From Glandiceps talaboti (taxonomy: Eukaryota > Hemichordata > Enteropneusta > Spengelidae), in contig NC_135557.1 of assembly GCF_964340395.1 (NCBI RefSeq), positions 9,877,960-9,941,959 of the forward strand: a stretch of 64,000 bases of DNA, given 5' to 3'. The position numbers were made by a program, and so were the translations under genes. Shown here piece by piece: positions 37,134-50,428 of this stretch. A model generated the notes under the pieces. The model saw only the letters and a list, made by a program, of their open reading frames with translations. It was not told the DNA's origin and made no database searches. Positions within the stretch are counted from its first letter, which is position 1. Every line of letters starts with the position of its first letter.

Positions 37134-38719
37134 TTATGGTGACAGAACTTAATTTCAGCTACAGCTTATCTCCAGTAATAACCAGTAGATGATATTCACT
37201 GTTAAGAATCGACAGGCACCCTTCATTGAGATAGACTCGGCGCCAAAAATGACATTTGCAATACCAACATACAATAAATATATGTGTTCTAACTACTATG
37301 TAAATTTTCAATCGTCTTTTTGACACTAACTCTGTTTCCATCAGCAGACCACAGAATTAGACACTTTGAGGACACGTATCTGACGTTGAAAATACAGTGG
37401 CTCATGCATTGCAAAATAGGCTTAATTGCTATAGTATAGCCTATTGGTATTTTTTTTCAGATATTGACACAGTCCACAGTACGAGACAATATATAAGAAA
37501 TTTACACGGAATGCTATATTCTTCACATAGCCTGACTACTCAAGCTAGTGATTATTCGTGATCCAAAAACATACTGGTTGTGGAACATAATATGATATTT
37601 TTTTATTTAGTTGTTGGTACACTCTTTACGCCACACCTCTATTTTAATTCTTTTTTTTTTCGAGGCTTAAAATGTTAACATATGTTACTACTTGATACAT
37701 GTTATGAAATTATAGAATATCCAGACAGCCACATTGTTTAGAAATAGAAGCCAATATTGAACAGTTGTGCTGCTGTTAGTGGCGGTAACCCCCCCCCCCC
37801 CCCTCCTCTTTCCGGTGAACTTCTTTCGTGTGTATTTTTTTTAATTTGAAGGCTATTTTAATTTGATACTTTCTTTCAAATTCTGTGTGGATAAAATTTT
37901 AGACCAGATGACACACCCACGAAAATATTCAGACGTACGTGTGTTCATACATGAACAGATGTTACATTATTTTTGCCATTGATAACTGAACTATATATAT
38001 ATATATGTCGCGTGGAAGGTGAAAAACAAGAATGAATTTTATTACAAAATCAATATACATATGAAGTTGGCATATTTTTTTAAACTAAATATATACTTGA
38101 ACAGAAATGACTGATATTTAGAGATATACTTAACATGACACCTTTATAAGCGGTTGTTTCACATGGATCTCTTTTTTAAAAATACATTTTGTATGCAAAT
38201 TTTACATGATTTGGCTCTTCTATTGATGTTTTAATGGGTAACTCGATCAGGCTGTTTTCTTTAGACGAGGTTTGATCTTGTTGGTAAGCGCACATTTCAA
38301 ACGCCGTTTAGGAGACTTTGATTTAATATGATACCTTTGTTAGTGGTAACTTCTAACGGCGCAAATTAAGTTTGGTATGCAAATTGTACAGTCTGTTTTA
38401 TTCACTGACAAGATGTGGTCTTTCTGTTTTTAGTTTTAACTGCAGTGCCTCTGTAAGAAGGACATTGTGGCTGATGACTCTGCTTGTCGAAAGGTGCCAT
38501 TATTGTTGTTGGTGTATGTGTTAATGATGAGTTCTTGTATCATTTCAAGTTTAATGTTTTTAGGAAATTTGGAGGGCGGTGAGTATTTTGAACTGTTGCA
38601 ATAATCAATTTTCAATGTGTTTTCATTCTATTCATTGGAGGGGGATATAGATATGGCTTCTTAGTACCACGTATTTAATCATTCATTTATTTATTTATTT
38701 ATTTATTTATTTACCTAAA
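37134..38719. other. Unassigned sequence
   Basis: No supported gene. Contains a C-run at 37790-37803 and an (ATTT)n run at 38688-38713. Confidence 0.4.
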
Positions 38720-39094
38720 TAGGCCTATACAAAACATTGTTTGGTTTCGATTACCCGACCCCACCTACTTTTTTACTGCCGACCCTAATTCTTTTTTACG
38801 TCTTCGAGAAAAAAATAATAAAATTGGGAAAATTGTGAGGTCTCACAAGAAATATTGGATGCGGAAACTGACATTAACTTAAAAGACAATACAAGACTGT
38901 TCTTCCAATCTGTACATCTGTACATCTGGCTGTACATCTGACGAGAAGAAACCAATAACACAGAAACCATATGAAGAACAACGGAAAATATAACTACCTT
39001 AACGAGACACTCGGACCGCATGAAAAAAAAATCTACCTACCCCCACCTATTATAAAATTTAGTGTAATCGGAACCACATAATATTTTGGCCATA
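38720..39094 (+). mobile_element. MITE-A copy 3
   Basis: Starts AGGCCTATAC...TTGTTTGGTTTCGATTACCC and ends GTGTAATCGGAACCACATAA...TTGGCCA, so the inverted ends are well preserved. The body matches the other copies, with a small local CTGTACAT duplication. Followed by (ATTT)n, (CGTT)n and (GTTT)n arrays at about 39100-39240. Confidence 0.8.
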
Positions 39095-39619
39095 GTTTAT
39101 TCGTTTATTTATTTATTTATTTATTCGTTCGTTCGTTCGTTCGTTCGTTCGTTTGTTTGTTTGTTTGTTTGTTTATTTGTTTCATCATGCATTTATTTAT
39201 TTATTTATTTATTTATTTATTCTTTCATTCACTTATTTTTTTGATTATTTGTAATCAATAGCTCTAAAACAATAAAATATGCAAATGCCAACAACTGCTG
39301 CTGCCTATAGAACCTCCAGGAAGTGTCTATGAAATTCCTGCAAGTCGTCCAGTACTGAATTTTGCAGTCACAACAGCAACAAAATGAAATTGATGCCCAT
39401 GTATCCTAGTTTACAAAGTAGCTACTTAATTCAAAGGCAACACCCTGGCCCAAGTTATCATAGTCAAGCTTAAGGTTGAACTTTGACCCTGATCTTTTTG
39501 CACCGTCAACGCCAAACGGCTTAACTGGTGTATGCAGTCGTTATTATAGTAAGTTGAATTCACACTAATACTACTTATCAAAATAGTCAACAATTTTCAA
39601 ATCGTTACCAGAAGCTCTA
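39095..39619. other. Tetranucleotide arrays and unassigned sequence
   Basis: (TTTA)n, (CGTT)n and (TTTG)n runs to about 39240, then sequence with no recognised feature. Confidence 0.6.
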
Positions 39620-39690
39620 TACATACATACATACATACATACATACATACATACATACATACATACATACATACATACATACATACATGT

Positions 39691-39778
<88 letters not shown>
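39620..39778. repeat. (CATA)n-(CA)n-(TA)n compound microsatellite
   Basis: CATA units pass into CA and then TA repeats, ending just before the foldback at 39838. Confidence 0.95.
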
Positions 39779-39780
<2 letters not shown>

Positions 39781-39837
39781 CTCGGTGAGTATCAATCTGC
39801 TAAGACAGTGCTCTATACCGCAGTGGCAGAGCGTAAT

Positions 39838-39993
39838 AGTTTTGGTAGTACTGGAACTCTTTCTTGGGTGTAACTCGGAGTTTCACGCATATTGCGATCA
39901 TCAGACAATCGATTGATAGATAGATAGATAGATAGTGTCTGATGATCGCAATATGCGTGAAACTCCGAGTTACACGAGTTCCAGTACTACCAA

Positions 39994-39997
<4 letters not shown>
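39838..39997. mobile_element. Foldback element, ~63-bp arms around (GATA)n
   Basis: The left arm (39838-39907) and right arm (39935-39997) are inverse copies. The left arm has 8 extra bases near 39861-39868 (about TTTCTTGG). The outer ends read AGTTTTGGTAGTACTGGAAC and its complement. The loop is a short GATA run. (TA)n flanks both sides within 60 bp. Confidence 0.85.
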
Positions 39998-40525
<528 letters not shown>

Positions 40526-41120
40526 CTTTTGCAACACATTGCTTAGCAGTGATGAAACGGAACACCTTGAAATGAAATAAAATAACAACAAAATAACAAT
40601 CAGTTGCATTACAATTACTTCTAGGTCCTCAGGACACATAGAATATACATAGATTGTAGATCCAGGGTTTCGTAAGTACTACAAAGGTAGCCTTCATGAA
40701 TGCATAATGTTCTCCCAGTCATCACATACATATACACATTACAACACTTTACACAATACAGTTGACTATGATGCATTTTAATTCTAGTAAGCTGGACAGA
40801 TTAACAAAAAATAACACTCATTAGTATTTCATGCAACAAATCATGATTCTTGAATAAGAAGAAAGGAAAACATATCTAGATCAAAACAACAATATTATTA
40901 TATAAATTGGTCGCTTAAAATACTGTTCGTGTTTATCTCACAATCAGCGATTCGCTGTATAAAAACTTGATGAAAGAATTCACACATTGTCAATGGCTAG
41001 TAACTACCTCATAATTAAATAATATGTTTAAGAAGTGTTCACACAAATTTTGCAAATTACTGTATTTGCAAATGATCGCACTCTCCGTAGTTTCTGTTCA
41101 ATTAGGTATTGCATGAACAA
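40526..41120. other. Unassigned sequence; last 42 bases are tRNA 5' flank
   Basis: 41079-41120 is identical to the flank of the intact tRNA-Ser gene at 61677-61718. The rest shows nothing recognisable. Confidence 0.5.
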
Positions 41121-41134
41121 GACGAGGTGGCCGA
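41121..41134 (+). pseudogene. tRNA-Ser(GCT), 5' end of interrupted gene
   Basis: The first 14 bases of the tRNA (GACGAGGTGGCCGA) are followed directly by the CACTA-type terminus. The remaining 68 bases continue after the element at 58826, following the duplicated CGA. The break falls inside the A box, so this copy cannot be transcribed normally by RNA polymerase III. Confidence 0.95.
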
Positions 41135-41393
41135 CACTAGTAGAAAAAATAGTACAGTTTACGACACTTTCCGTACTATAGTTCAGATTGAGTTCAATTC
41201 TGTACTTTTATGCTGATGAGGTGGACGTTTCTGTACTTTCCCATTAGCGCCTGTCTAATCGGATTATACTCGATCTGAAAAATAGTTCAGATTGCGAGTC
41301 GGAAGTGATTTGAATACATTTGCATTTAGTTCAGAATATATTCATGAGTTCACCCCCATAACCGGGCAGTAAACAAATGAATATTCAAATCTA
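41135..41393 (+). repeat. Left terminal inverted repeat (259 bp)
   Basis: Exact inverse of 58564-58822. Similarity drops immediately after AAATCTA at 41393. Contains repeated GTTCAGATTG and CTGTACTTT motifs that could be transposase-binding sites. Confidence 0.95.
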
Positions 41394-42399
41394 CCGTGCT
41401 TGCAATCAATACGTACATAAACGCTATACGTGTAGCTAGTGTATTCGATACATATGTATGTATATAAGCAGGCTTATGATATGAACTACATGGTTAGGAC
41501 GTACGTAGATTGTAATATCACAGGGCTCATTTTGAAATAAATGTTCGTAGTACGCCTTTTCATTATGCACTACATACCGCCACCACTAAACGTGTTTCAC
41601 ATTTCTACGCGTTTAATGCATAGTAATACAGATTTAGATGACATGACAATCGTTTCCAATAATAGTTTAAAATTGGGCCACAAATATTGCTAGTGTATGG
41701 AGCTTCTTAACAAACCTGACCGGCCAATAGCGTCAACAAACTCACAGTAGAGACGTGCTGACAGATTTGAGTCTGTGGACATTATTTCTAGCTAAGTAAA
41801 ATTGAGTGACTATTGGGAATATTATATGGCATCCATGTCGTCCATGTCGTCTATAGTTTCTGACTGACCGTGTTATGTACAACGTAACGCTGAACGAAAT
41901 ACGGTCCATCAGGAATTAACTAGACTAACCTCTATGGGAATAGTATTCTTGTCCATGTGTCGTTTATAGAACAATTAAGTGTTAGGGTGTGATCTTCACA
42001 GTAATAAACAAGCCTTTAGAAGAACAACAGGTATTCACGCCTCAAATATCTTGGGCATCATCCAAATTACGATCATGAGCACCAAAGTAAAGGAAATACT
42101 TAATGACGTTCGGCATGCAGAACCCCCCCCCCCCGGGCCCGTACCTATGGGTACATGCCCGGCATCCATGTAACTGTTATATCACTCTACGTGACGATTC
42201 TGAGGGCCCTCATCTCTTATTCTCTTGTTTTATTTCAATTATACTCATAACTCCTGTTTTTATAGTATAACTGTACAATTGGCTTCGATCAGTGCATTCC
42301 AGATTTTCATGAGTCATGAGTGCACATTGCACAGATATCTGCAGAATACTTAAAAGGATTATGGGTAATGTATGCATATGCGGGAAAAACAAACTGCTG
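41394..42399. other. Interior of the 17.7-kb element, unassigned
   Basis: No recognised gene. A C-run/GGGCCC patch lies at 42123-42141. Confidence 0.4.
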
Positions 42400-42408
42400 T
42401 AAGGAGCA

Positions 42409-42562
42409 TAGTCTCGCTGCCAGACTCGAGACTATCGTCCCTAATCTGTTTACCGAGCGGCGCAGCCGCGAGAATAGAGGGGGACTGGTCCCGCTCTTCT
42501 CGCGGCTGCGCCGCTCGGTAAACAGATTAGGGACGATAGTCTCGAGTCTGGCAGCGAGACTA
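42409..42562. mobile_element. 154-bp near-perfect palindrome with 9-bp target duplication
   Basis: Arms 42409-42474 and 42497-42562 are perfect 66-bp inverse copies starting TAGTCTCGCTGCC, around a 22-base loop. TAAGGAGCA flanks both sides (42400-42408, 42563-42571). The palindrome is far more GC-rich than its surroundings. A 9-bp duplication suggests Mutator-like transposition, but the superfamily is not proven. Confidence 0.9.
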
Positions 42563-42571
42563 TAAGGAGCA

Positions 42572-43712
42572 CTGACTTTGCCCTCATATCTTCATCCCAT
42601 TTTGCACTGAAGAAGTTTCACATGGCTCTCATATTTCATATATACTCTTTCTAAATATATGGTGATGCAACATGAGTAAAAATAACTGGGGTTAACTAAG
42701 TTTGGTAGTCAATATAGCAGGTTTACCATCAAACTGACGCAAAATTTGTTTCAAATTTGTCTAGTAAAAACCGTTGGCCCAGTTGTCGATTAGGCTTACA
42801 AGTTACACAAAGCATGATAAGACACTGTGAATGGTGCAAATAAACAACGTGCGAAATGCCAAATACCAAATGCAAACAATACAAGCGAACAAAAGGGCCT
42901 GTATGCACTCTAATAGCCCGATATTTTGCCTAAAATCAGGCTCACATGTACGAACGGTGTGTTTTTGACGTACCTAGTAGGCAGTGATGTAGATAATAGC
43001 CGGTTACCGGTCACAACGCCCAGCTATAACTTATAAGTATAACAGTTGTGGGACCGGCTTAGGAAAGTACTCAAACCTGACGATCATTGAACAAATTCTA
43101 AGGTTGGAAAATTAAATATGAGTTGCCCGGGAGTTCTAATAGCAAGTAAAATACCCAAAGTGTAAACAAAAAGATAAATTAATTCATAATTATTTGGAAA
43201 ACATTAGACGATTACGCAGTAAAACAAGACTGGCCACGCTATCGCTAGCGAAAGCCTTCGAACTAGTTTCATAACGACCGGACGTTGAAGGAAGCGCGAA
43301 GCGAAGTGTGAGGTCAATGTGACGTCTCATGATGATGTATGATGCATCAACATGACGTTTACGTAGAGTTGCACTAAATGTTTTCTAAACTTCAGTGGAA
43401 AGAATTTTTGTCGATCAGACACTGACTATGTTTAAATTCTTAAAACATCTGAGAAAACTGAAGAGGGGAAGCAAAATGTGACACTGACAGACAAGCCAGA
43501 CGTACGGCACATGTACAGAAGGCGAGGCACACCCTCTGATGCAAACTGGACAATTATCGTGCGTGTCACGTATAAGGCATCAGATGTAATACATGTAGCT
43601 AACCAAATATTCTTGTACTGCAGTCTTTCTTGTAACAGGTATTGGAAATTGTCAGAAACCTGATGATTTTATGACTGAATAAGTTTCGATACGGAGACGA
43701 GAGAGAGGGGGA
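42572..43712. other. Interior of the 17.7-kb element, unassigned
   Basis: Short frames only; no recognised protein. Confidence 0.4.
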
Positions 43713-45054
<1,342 letters not shown>

Positions 45055-45352
45055 AGCATAATTTCAAGTTTATTCCGAGCTCGGTATTACAGGCATTCGA
45101 CTAGAGTCTTTATACCTCAAAGATATACAACAGTCCATTTCTGTACAAGGCATATCAGAAACCAAACATTTGCAGTGTGGAGTGTCACAAAACCCTGTGC
45201 TTGGTCCACTCTTACACGCGTATGCTGTCTATACACATCACCACTTGGAAAGCTAATCCGACATCAAAATCTCAATATGCAACAACATGCAGACGACAAC
45301 CAGATTTACCAATATATTTCCCCAATCACATACGTCAACTACAGTAACTAAG

Positions 45353-45944
45353 ATGGAAACTGTTGCACATGATATTAAACGACCCAAAATAAGCTAGTTT
45401 AATGATGGCAAAACCGAGGTCCTCCTTATCACGTCTCAGTTCAACAGGCTTCCTCGTCTCATGAACCACATCAACATGGGATCGTCTTCTGTGCATGCAG
45501 TTAGTGGATTCAGCATGTACCATTTGTGTAACAATTGATGACCGTTATAACCTCAAGAAGCACATCTCGTTGACATGTAGATCAGTTCTTTTTCACCCCC
45601 GAACAATAGGTCGCATCATTGACAGTGGAGGGGGCCCCTCCACTGTCTATGGAAACTGTTGCACATGATATTAAACGACCCAAAATAAGCTAGTTTAATG
45701 ATGGCAAAACCGAGGTCCTCCTTATCACGTCTCAGTTCAACAGGCTTCCTCGTCTCATGAACCACATCAACATGGGATCGTCTTCTGTGCAGTTAGTGGA
45801 TTCAGCATGTACCATTTGTGTAACAATTGATGACCGTTATAACCTCAAGAAGCACATCTCGTTGACATGTAGATCAGTTCTTTTTCACCCCCGAACAATA
45901 GGTCGCATCATTGACAGTGGAGGGGGCCCCTCCACTGTCTATGG
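45353..45944 (+). repeat. 296/292-bp tandem duplication inside the LINE
   Basis: Two units (45353-45648, 45649-45944) are nearly identical; the only difference I see is a 4-base ATGC in unit 1 near 45497. The junction falls in ATGGAAACTG, immediately after a 34-bp palindromic insertion. Confidence 0.9.
45909..45942. mobile_element. Micro-palindrome A, 34 bp, in LINE RT
   Basis: The palindrome has core GTGGAGGGGGCCCCTCCAC and outer arms CATTGACA/TGTCTAT. It is flanked by GGTCGCAT on both sides (45901-45908, 45943-45950). Removing it and one GGTCGCAT restores the RT reading ...IGRIRQYL. A second copy, produced by the tandem duplication, lies at 45617-45650. Confidence 0.85.
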
Positions 45945-46228
45945 TCGCATACGCCAGTATCTTACAAACGGAGTTTGTCAGAACCTTGGTCATGCACTTA
46001 TATCATCGATACCTGACTACTGAATGGCCCTTCTGTATGGGCTGCCAGCTAAAAACATTGTCCCTCTTGAACATGCCCAAAATACAGCAGCTAGGATTGT
46101 GTCAGGTACAAAGAAAACAGATGACGTCACATCGGTTCTTTCAATAACACAGTTTAGTTAGAAATCACACTGGCGTCAAGTGCAGTTACATAATATACCA
46201 GTAGGTAGGGCCTACATGTACATGTAGT

Positions 46229-46254
46229 CTCAGGTCACTACATTGTGGTCTGAG
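46229..46254. mobile_element. Micro-palindrome E, 26 bp
   Basis: CTCAGGTCAC and GTGGTCTGAG arms around a 6-base centre, flanked by ATGTAGT on both sides (46222-46228, 46255-46261). Its tips match the palindrome at 58267-58299. Confidence 0.65.
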
Positions 46255-46499
46255 ATGTAGTTTACACCACTATGACCTAAGAACTTGAACCAGGGCTGAG
46301 GAGAAGTGGTCTGAGGTTAAAGTTTTGCAGCTCTCGTTCAGCAATCTCAAAACATTTCAGCCTACTTCCCGTAATGAACACTTGTCAAGCATTTTTGTAG
46401 CTCCCATACTCAAAGACTACATATATGTTTATATACGACTCAAAATATAACACTGAAATTTACTTTGAACACGTTCAGTTTCAGTAGACCTATTAAAAC

Positions 46500-46800
46500 C
46501 CAAAATCTCCACTGTATAATTTAATATCGGTAATAGTTTACAGTCAAAAACTTTTAAATTTAGTTTTGACTAGGAGGTCCCCAAGTTTTGCAAGTTGACT
46601 CATGACCGCAATCATTGCTTTACTCGCTTGAGCTGCAAGCGCTAAATACCATAGACCACTGCTTGACATAATCACGCCTAGATATTCATAAAAAGCGAAC
46701 AACGTCGAGTTTATGACCACCAATAACCACTTTTCAATTTTCTTAAGAATTTCATCTCTTAGTAAATACAATAATTTTAGTTTTGACATACATGTAATTT
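46500..46800 (-). mobile_element. LINE RT fragment, antisense
   Basis: The minus-strand frame of 81 codons contains LKKIEKWLL, then FYEYLGVIMSSSG, then ALAAQASKAMIAV. This is a layout typical of the region after the catalytic motif of non-LTR RTs (YLGV.hSSSG...ASKA). Short and isolated. A different LINE from the others in the window. Confidence 0.65.
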
Positions 46801-47777
46801 ACTTTCAAAAGACAATGTTAGAAACCCCTACCCCATTGATTCCTGTGGGAACATGCCTTTCGTGAAGAAAAAATTGTTACATAACATGTCTACAAGAATT
46901 GTTGGAGAATGTCTATGTAGAATGCCACACTGATCCCATATCCACACCTTGAGTTTTATTTTTATTGTTCTTCAATGATCTCCTTCAAAGTAATAGTCTG
47001 GATGCCAATATGGTTTCTAACTAAACCACGTCTAGCCAAAAGCCCCTCAAATAGCACAAAAAGTTGTTCACCCAATCAGTGAAACCTAAATGTTTTGGTG
47101 ATGTAAACAGTATATAAGTAGCATCATGGGCTGACAAATATACCACATTTGAACATTACTGTCCCAATAAACACTAACTTTATGAGGGACTGTGTTATTG
47201 GTTAGAGTTTTGTGATTTATTAACAAAGACATGATGTTAATGACTGTGTGGGTGGCTGTAAATGAATTTTAAATTGCATCTCATGCATTTCAAGACTTCT
47301 AGAGTAACGACTCTGACTATACTTTGAGTGGAGGTATAAATGGTAATGATACAGTATAGGAACTAGGCTATCAAAGTAATTACCTTGTCCAAAAGACTAC
47401 AGTCGGATATTAATCTCACCATTAATGCCTGAATTTATGTCTATCAAGGTGGATCTGATAAGATCATGGAAATCGAGAAACTTTCATCACTTTGGACTTG
47501 AGCATTGAATACATTTGTGAAGTACTCAGACCATGATTCATGTTTTTTTTTAGAGATTAATTCCACTAGATCGTCCACTAAATCGTCCACGAAAACAAAT
47601 ACATTCTATCATTCCACCATGTCACTCAACAACGCGCATCGAATTCTATCACTTGAATTTCCGTTATTTAGTCGTCTGAAGATCGTAACGGCCTCCGTAC
47701 CATAACTTGTGTACTTTGTGTAAATACAGCTCTACTTCTCAGTATTGAGCACTTTTCCTTCAGTTTATGACTTACCT

Positions 47778-47779
<2 letters not shown>
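46801..47779. other. Interior of the 17.7-kb element, dispersed repeat
   Basis: 47000-47040 and 47325-47395 are similar to 54180-54320 (shared CTAACTAAACCA, AGTGGAGGT.TAAATGGTAA, ATAGGAACTAG). The 47.0-kb copy provides the empty site for micro-palindrome B. Confidence 0.5.

Positions 47780-47871
<92 letters not shown>
47780..47871. repeat. (TA)n microsatellite
   Basis: About 46 TA units. A shorter one (49470-49515) sits inside the LINE at 49.5 kb. Confidence 0.95.
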
Positions 47872-47874
<3 letters not shown>

Positions 47875-48273
47875 CCATTGCTCGGTTGACGGCAACGCGG
47901 TCAAAGATATCGGGTTCTTTGCACAATACACGTGTATATAGAAATGATGTCCCTTAAATTTCCCCTCTTTTCATTCTTGCTCTTTTCAACTACAATATAG
48001 ATTTTGATAATTTCCATAGGTCTCACGAGATATACTCTTCAAGGAAAAACAAGTTCGTGTCGGAGTTTGACACGAGAATAGTCTGTGCTTGGAGTAATTA
48101 TACTGTCAGTATAATTTCTCAAAGGTATGTGTTATCGTGGAAGTTTAAACATTATTTATACTTTAATGGTGTTATAGATTTTGACCCAAGCTATGCATGC
48201 CACGGTCACAAGCTATATTGCGTCAGATCGATTTGCCAAACAAGTTTGCCAGAATTAACGCATCCCATCAAAC

Positions 48274-48306
48274 CATGGACCCTCCACAAAGGTGGAGTGT
48301 TTATGG
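48274..48306. mobile_element. Micro-palindrome D, 33 bp
   Basis: Imperfect arms CATGGACCCTCCAC and GTGGAGTGTTTATGG, flanked by TCAAAC on both sides (48268-48273, 48307-48312). The arm sequence GACCCTCCAC is shared with the palindrome at 50398. Older looking than A-C because of arm mismatches. Confidence 0.55.
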
Positions 48307-48559
48307 TCAAACAAATGACAGGTCGCAGAAACTATGGTCATGGAAGTATGAACGTCGTTTATACTTGTACGCCGTGACATACAATGAGCGCAGTGCCATG
48401 ATTGACCGGATTATTCAGTGTCGACAATCCCAGTTAATATAATCCCAAAGGCAAACTTGTTTTATTTACCACCTTGCCAAGCAACACAGGGTGGTGGCGA
48501 GGCGAAGTTGTAATGTACTGTCGCTTTGATATTCACGATTTTGGAAAGGAAATAGATAA

Positions 48560-49466
48560 CATCGGGTTAGATCTTGAGAGTAAATAAGAAGAAAAGAAGA
48601 GTTAATTTGAAATCAGTGATAAACGAGTTGTCTATTTTTAAGAAACTAAATATAAGGAAAGCTATGGGTCCTGATAACATATGTGGTAGGTTACTGAATG
48701 TCTATGCATCGCAGTTAGCTAGTGTTTCCAGTAGATTGTTCAATTGGTCGTACAATGATCATACGATATCAACCATTTGGAAAACATCTACCATCTGTCC
48801 GGTCCCTAAAAACTTCCAAGGCATCGTCCTGTAGCACTGACTTCCATTGTGATGAAATGCTTCGAGCGTATTTTACTTTGTCAAAACCCACAAAAACATT
48901 CACACCTTGACCCATACCAATTTACATATTAAAGTAATAGAGGTACTGATAATGCAACTCTCACATTACTTCACGATGCGTATACACATCTTGAAAAACC
49001 AAGTTCATTTGTAAGACTATTGGTTATTGATTTTTCATCAGTCGTTAACAGAAGTCAACCAAACATGATGGCTCATAAACTTAGTTATTTAAACGTTAAC
49101 CCCAAACTCATCCTCTGGATAATGGATTTTCTTGTCAACCTTTCCCAGTTTGTTCGCTACCAAAAATTAAGTTCAGCCTTCCATTCAACATTTAGGGGTG
49201 CCTCACAGAGCACGATACTCTCACACAAACTATTTACACTTTACACAAATGACTGCTCATCAGGTACCGATACAAATCCACTTATCAAATATTCTGATAA
49301 CTCTGCATTAGTTGACCTGTCAAATTCTGACCGTACTTATTTCGATGAAGTTGATAGGTTTGTTACTTGGTGTAAAGAAAACTACTTGGACGAAAGGTCG
49401 ACTTTAGGAAGAACCCTAAAGTAGTGCCCGACCTTTTTATTGACAATGTTAAAGTTGAACAGGTGA

Positions 49467-49518
<52 letters not shown>

Positions 49519-49975
49519 AACAGTCTTGGATAATAAATCAAATGTTAAGGCCAACACAGATTTCATTAACAAGAAATGTCAATCTAGAGTTTACTGTCTA
49601 CAACAATTGAGGGGCCTAAAATTTTGTAAATGCCAAGGTATTACAGACATTCTATCGGAGTTTTGAGTCGGTTTAACATTTTCTTTTTTGTGCTGGTTTG
49701 GTAGTCTAGGGACTAGCTACAAGAGTGTCTTGAACAAAATTGTAAATGTGTTTAGTAAAGTATTGAGTGAAAAGTAGACTAATTTGAATGAAATGTTTAC
49801 ATCTCGTGTACAAAACAAAGCTGGGAAAATGGTAAATGACAAAGGCCACATTATGTCCCAACACTTTGAACTCCTGCCATCAGGGAGACGATTTCGTGTC
49901 CCTAAATTCAGAACAGTCAGAACCAAATCAAGTTTTGTGCCCACTTCAACTAAATTTTAAACCAAACTAAATAAT
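48560..49975 (+). mobile_element. CR1/L2-like LINE remnant
   Basis: Same family as the 59.6-kb LINE. Blocks in order: LNIRKAMGPDNICGRLL...LFNWS...TIWKTSTICPVPK (48650-48815), VIDFSSVVNRSQPNMMAHKL...LFTLYTNDCSS (49023-49265), IKYSDNSALVDLS (YADD altered to YSDN), GTVLDNKSNVKAN then KKCQSRVYCLQQLRGL (49515-49620), and a C-terminal HFELLPSGRRFRVPKFRTVR (49860-49925). A (TA)n run has expanded inside it at 49470-49515. Dead. Confidence 0.9.
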
Positions 49976-50006
49976 TCTATTTCAAAGACATCTGCTCTGC
50001 ATTCCA

Positions 50007-50140
50007 GATTGGAAGAACCGCGTTTTTTTATTGTCTTTTTTAAGTTGATGACCATTTCTGGCAAGACTTCACTCACAATTTTCTCGATTTTACTGATTTT
50101 TCTTCTTTATTAAAAAGGTTTAGGGTCGGCACCGGATTTC
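50007..50140 (-). mobile_element. MITE-A copy 4, truncated
   Basis: Contains CAGATTGGAAGAACCG, TATTGTCTTTTTTAAGTTGA and GGTTTAGGGTCGGCAC in the same order as the full copies, but lacks both ends. Confidence 0.75.
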
Positions 50141-50216
50141 TAGAATGGAAGCGTTTGGGGAGTTATGTGTGATTTATTTGTTGAGAAAGGTTCAAAGACA
50201 ATAAATATCGCCATAA

Positions 50217-50257
50217 GGTGGCACTTGCCGTTCCAGTGAGGAACGACTAGTGCCACC
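50217..50257. repeat. 41-bp hairpin
   Basis: GGTGGCACT...CGTTCC pairs with GGAACG...AGTGCCACC around AGTGA, with one 3x3 internal mismatch. No flanking duplication seen. Confidence 0.75.
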
Positions 50258-50397
50258 ACGGTAGTACTCGACAATTCGATGGACCACGGCCAAGTCCGCC
50301 ATTCACAATTTTCAAATCACTTGAAATAAAGCAATCTGGCAAAACTCGCCCATGTGCATTTACAATCTTGTCGCAACTAATTCTAGTAGGTAAAACC

Positions 50398-50419
50398 ATA
50401 GACCCTCCACCCTGTCTAT
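50398..50419. mobile_element. Micro-palindrome C, 22 bp, with 9-bp duplication
   Basis: ATAGAC and GTCTAT tips around CCTCCACCCT, flanked by GGTAAAACC on both sides (50389-50397, 50420-50428). Confidence 0.75.
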
Positions 50420-50428
50420 GGTAAAACC

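Larger units (their letters stand above)
45055..46195 (+). mobile_element. CR1/jockey-like LINE RT remnant with internal tandem duplication
   Basis: Reads in broken frames as RT: YTSPLGKLIRHQNLN then HADDNQIYQYI (45220-45320; YADD altered to HADD), ICVTIDDRYNLKKHISLTCR, then LTNGVCQNLGHALISSIPDY and LLYGLPAKNIVPLEHAQNTA (45990-46100). The stretch 45353-45648 is duplicated in tandem at 45649-45944. Dead by frameshifts and stop codons. Confidence 0.85.

Noticed and set aside
38462-38505. Hammerhead-like CTGATGA...GAAA near 38468
   Set aside because: The bases between the two core motifs do not form a proper stem II, and stems I and III with a cleavage triplet cannot be drawn.
50217-50257. 41-bp hairpin as a micro-palindrome insertion
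   Set aside because: No flanking duplication and different tips.
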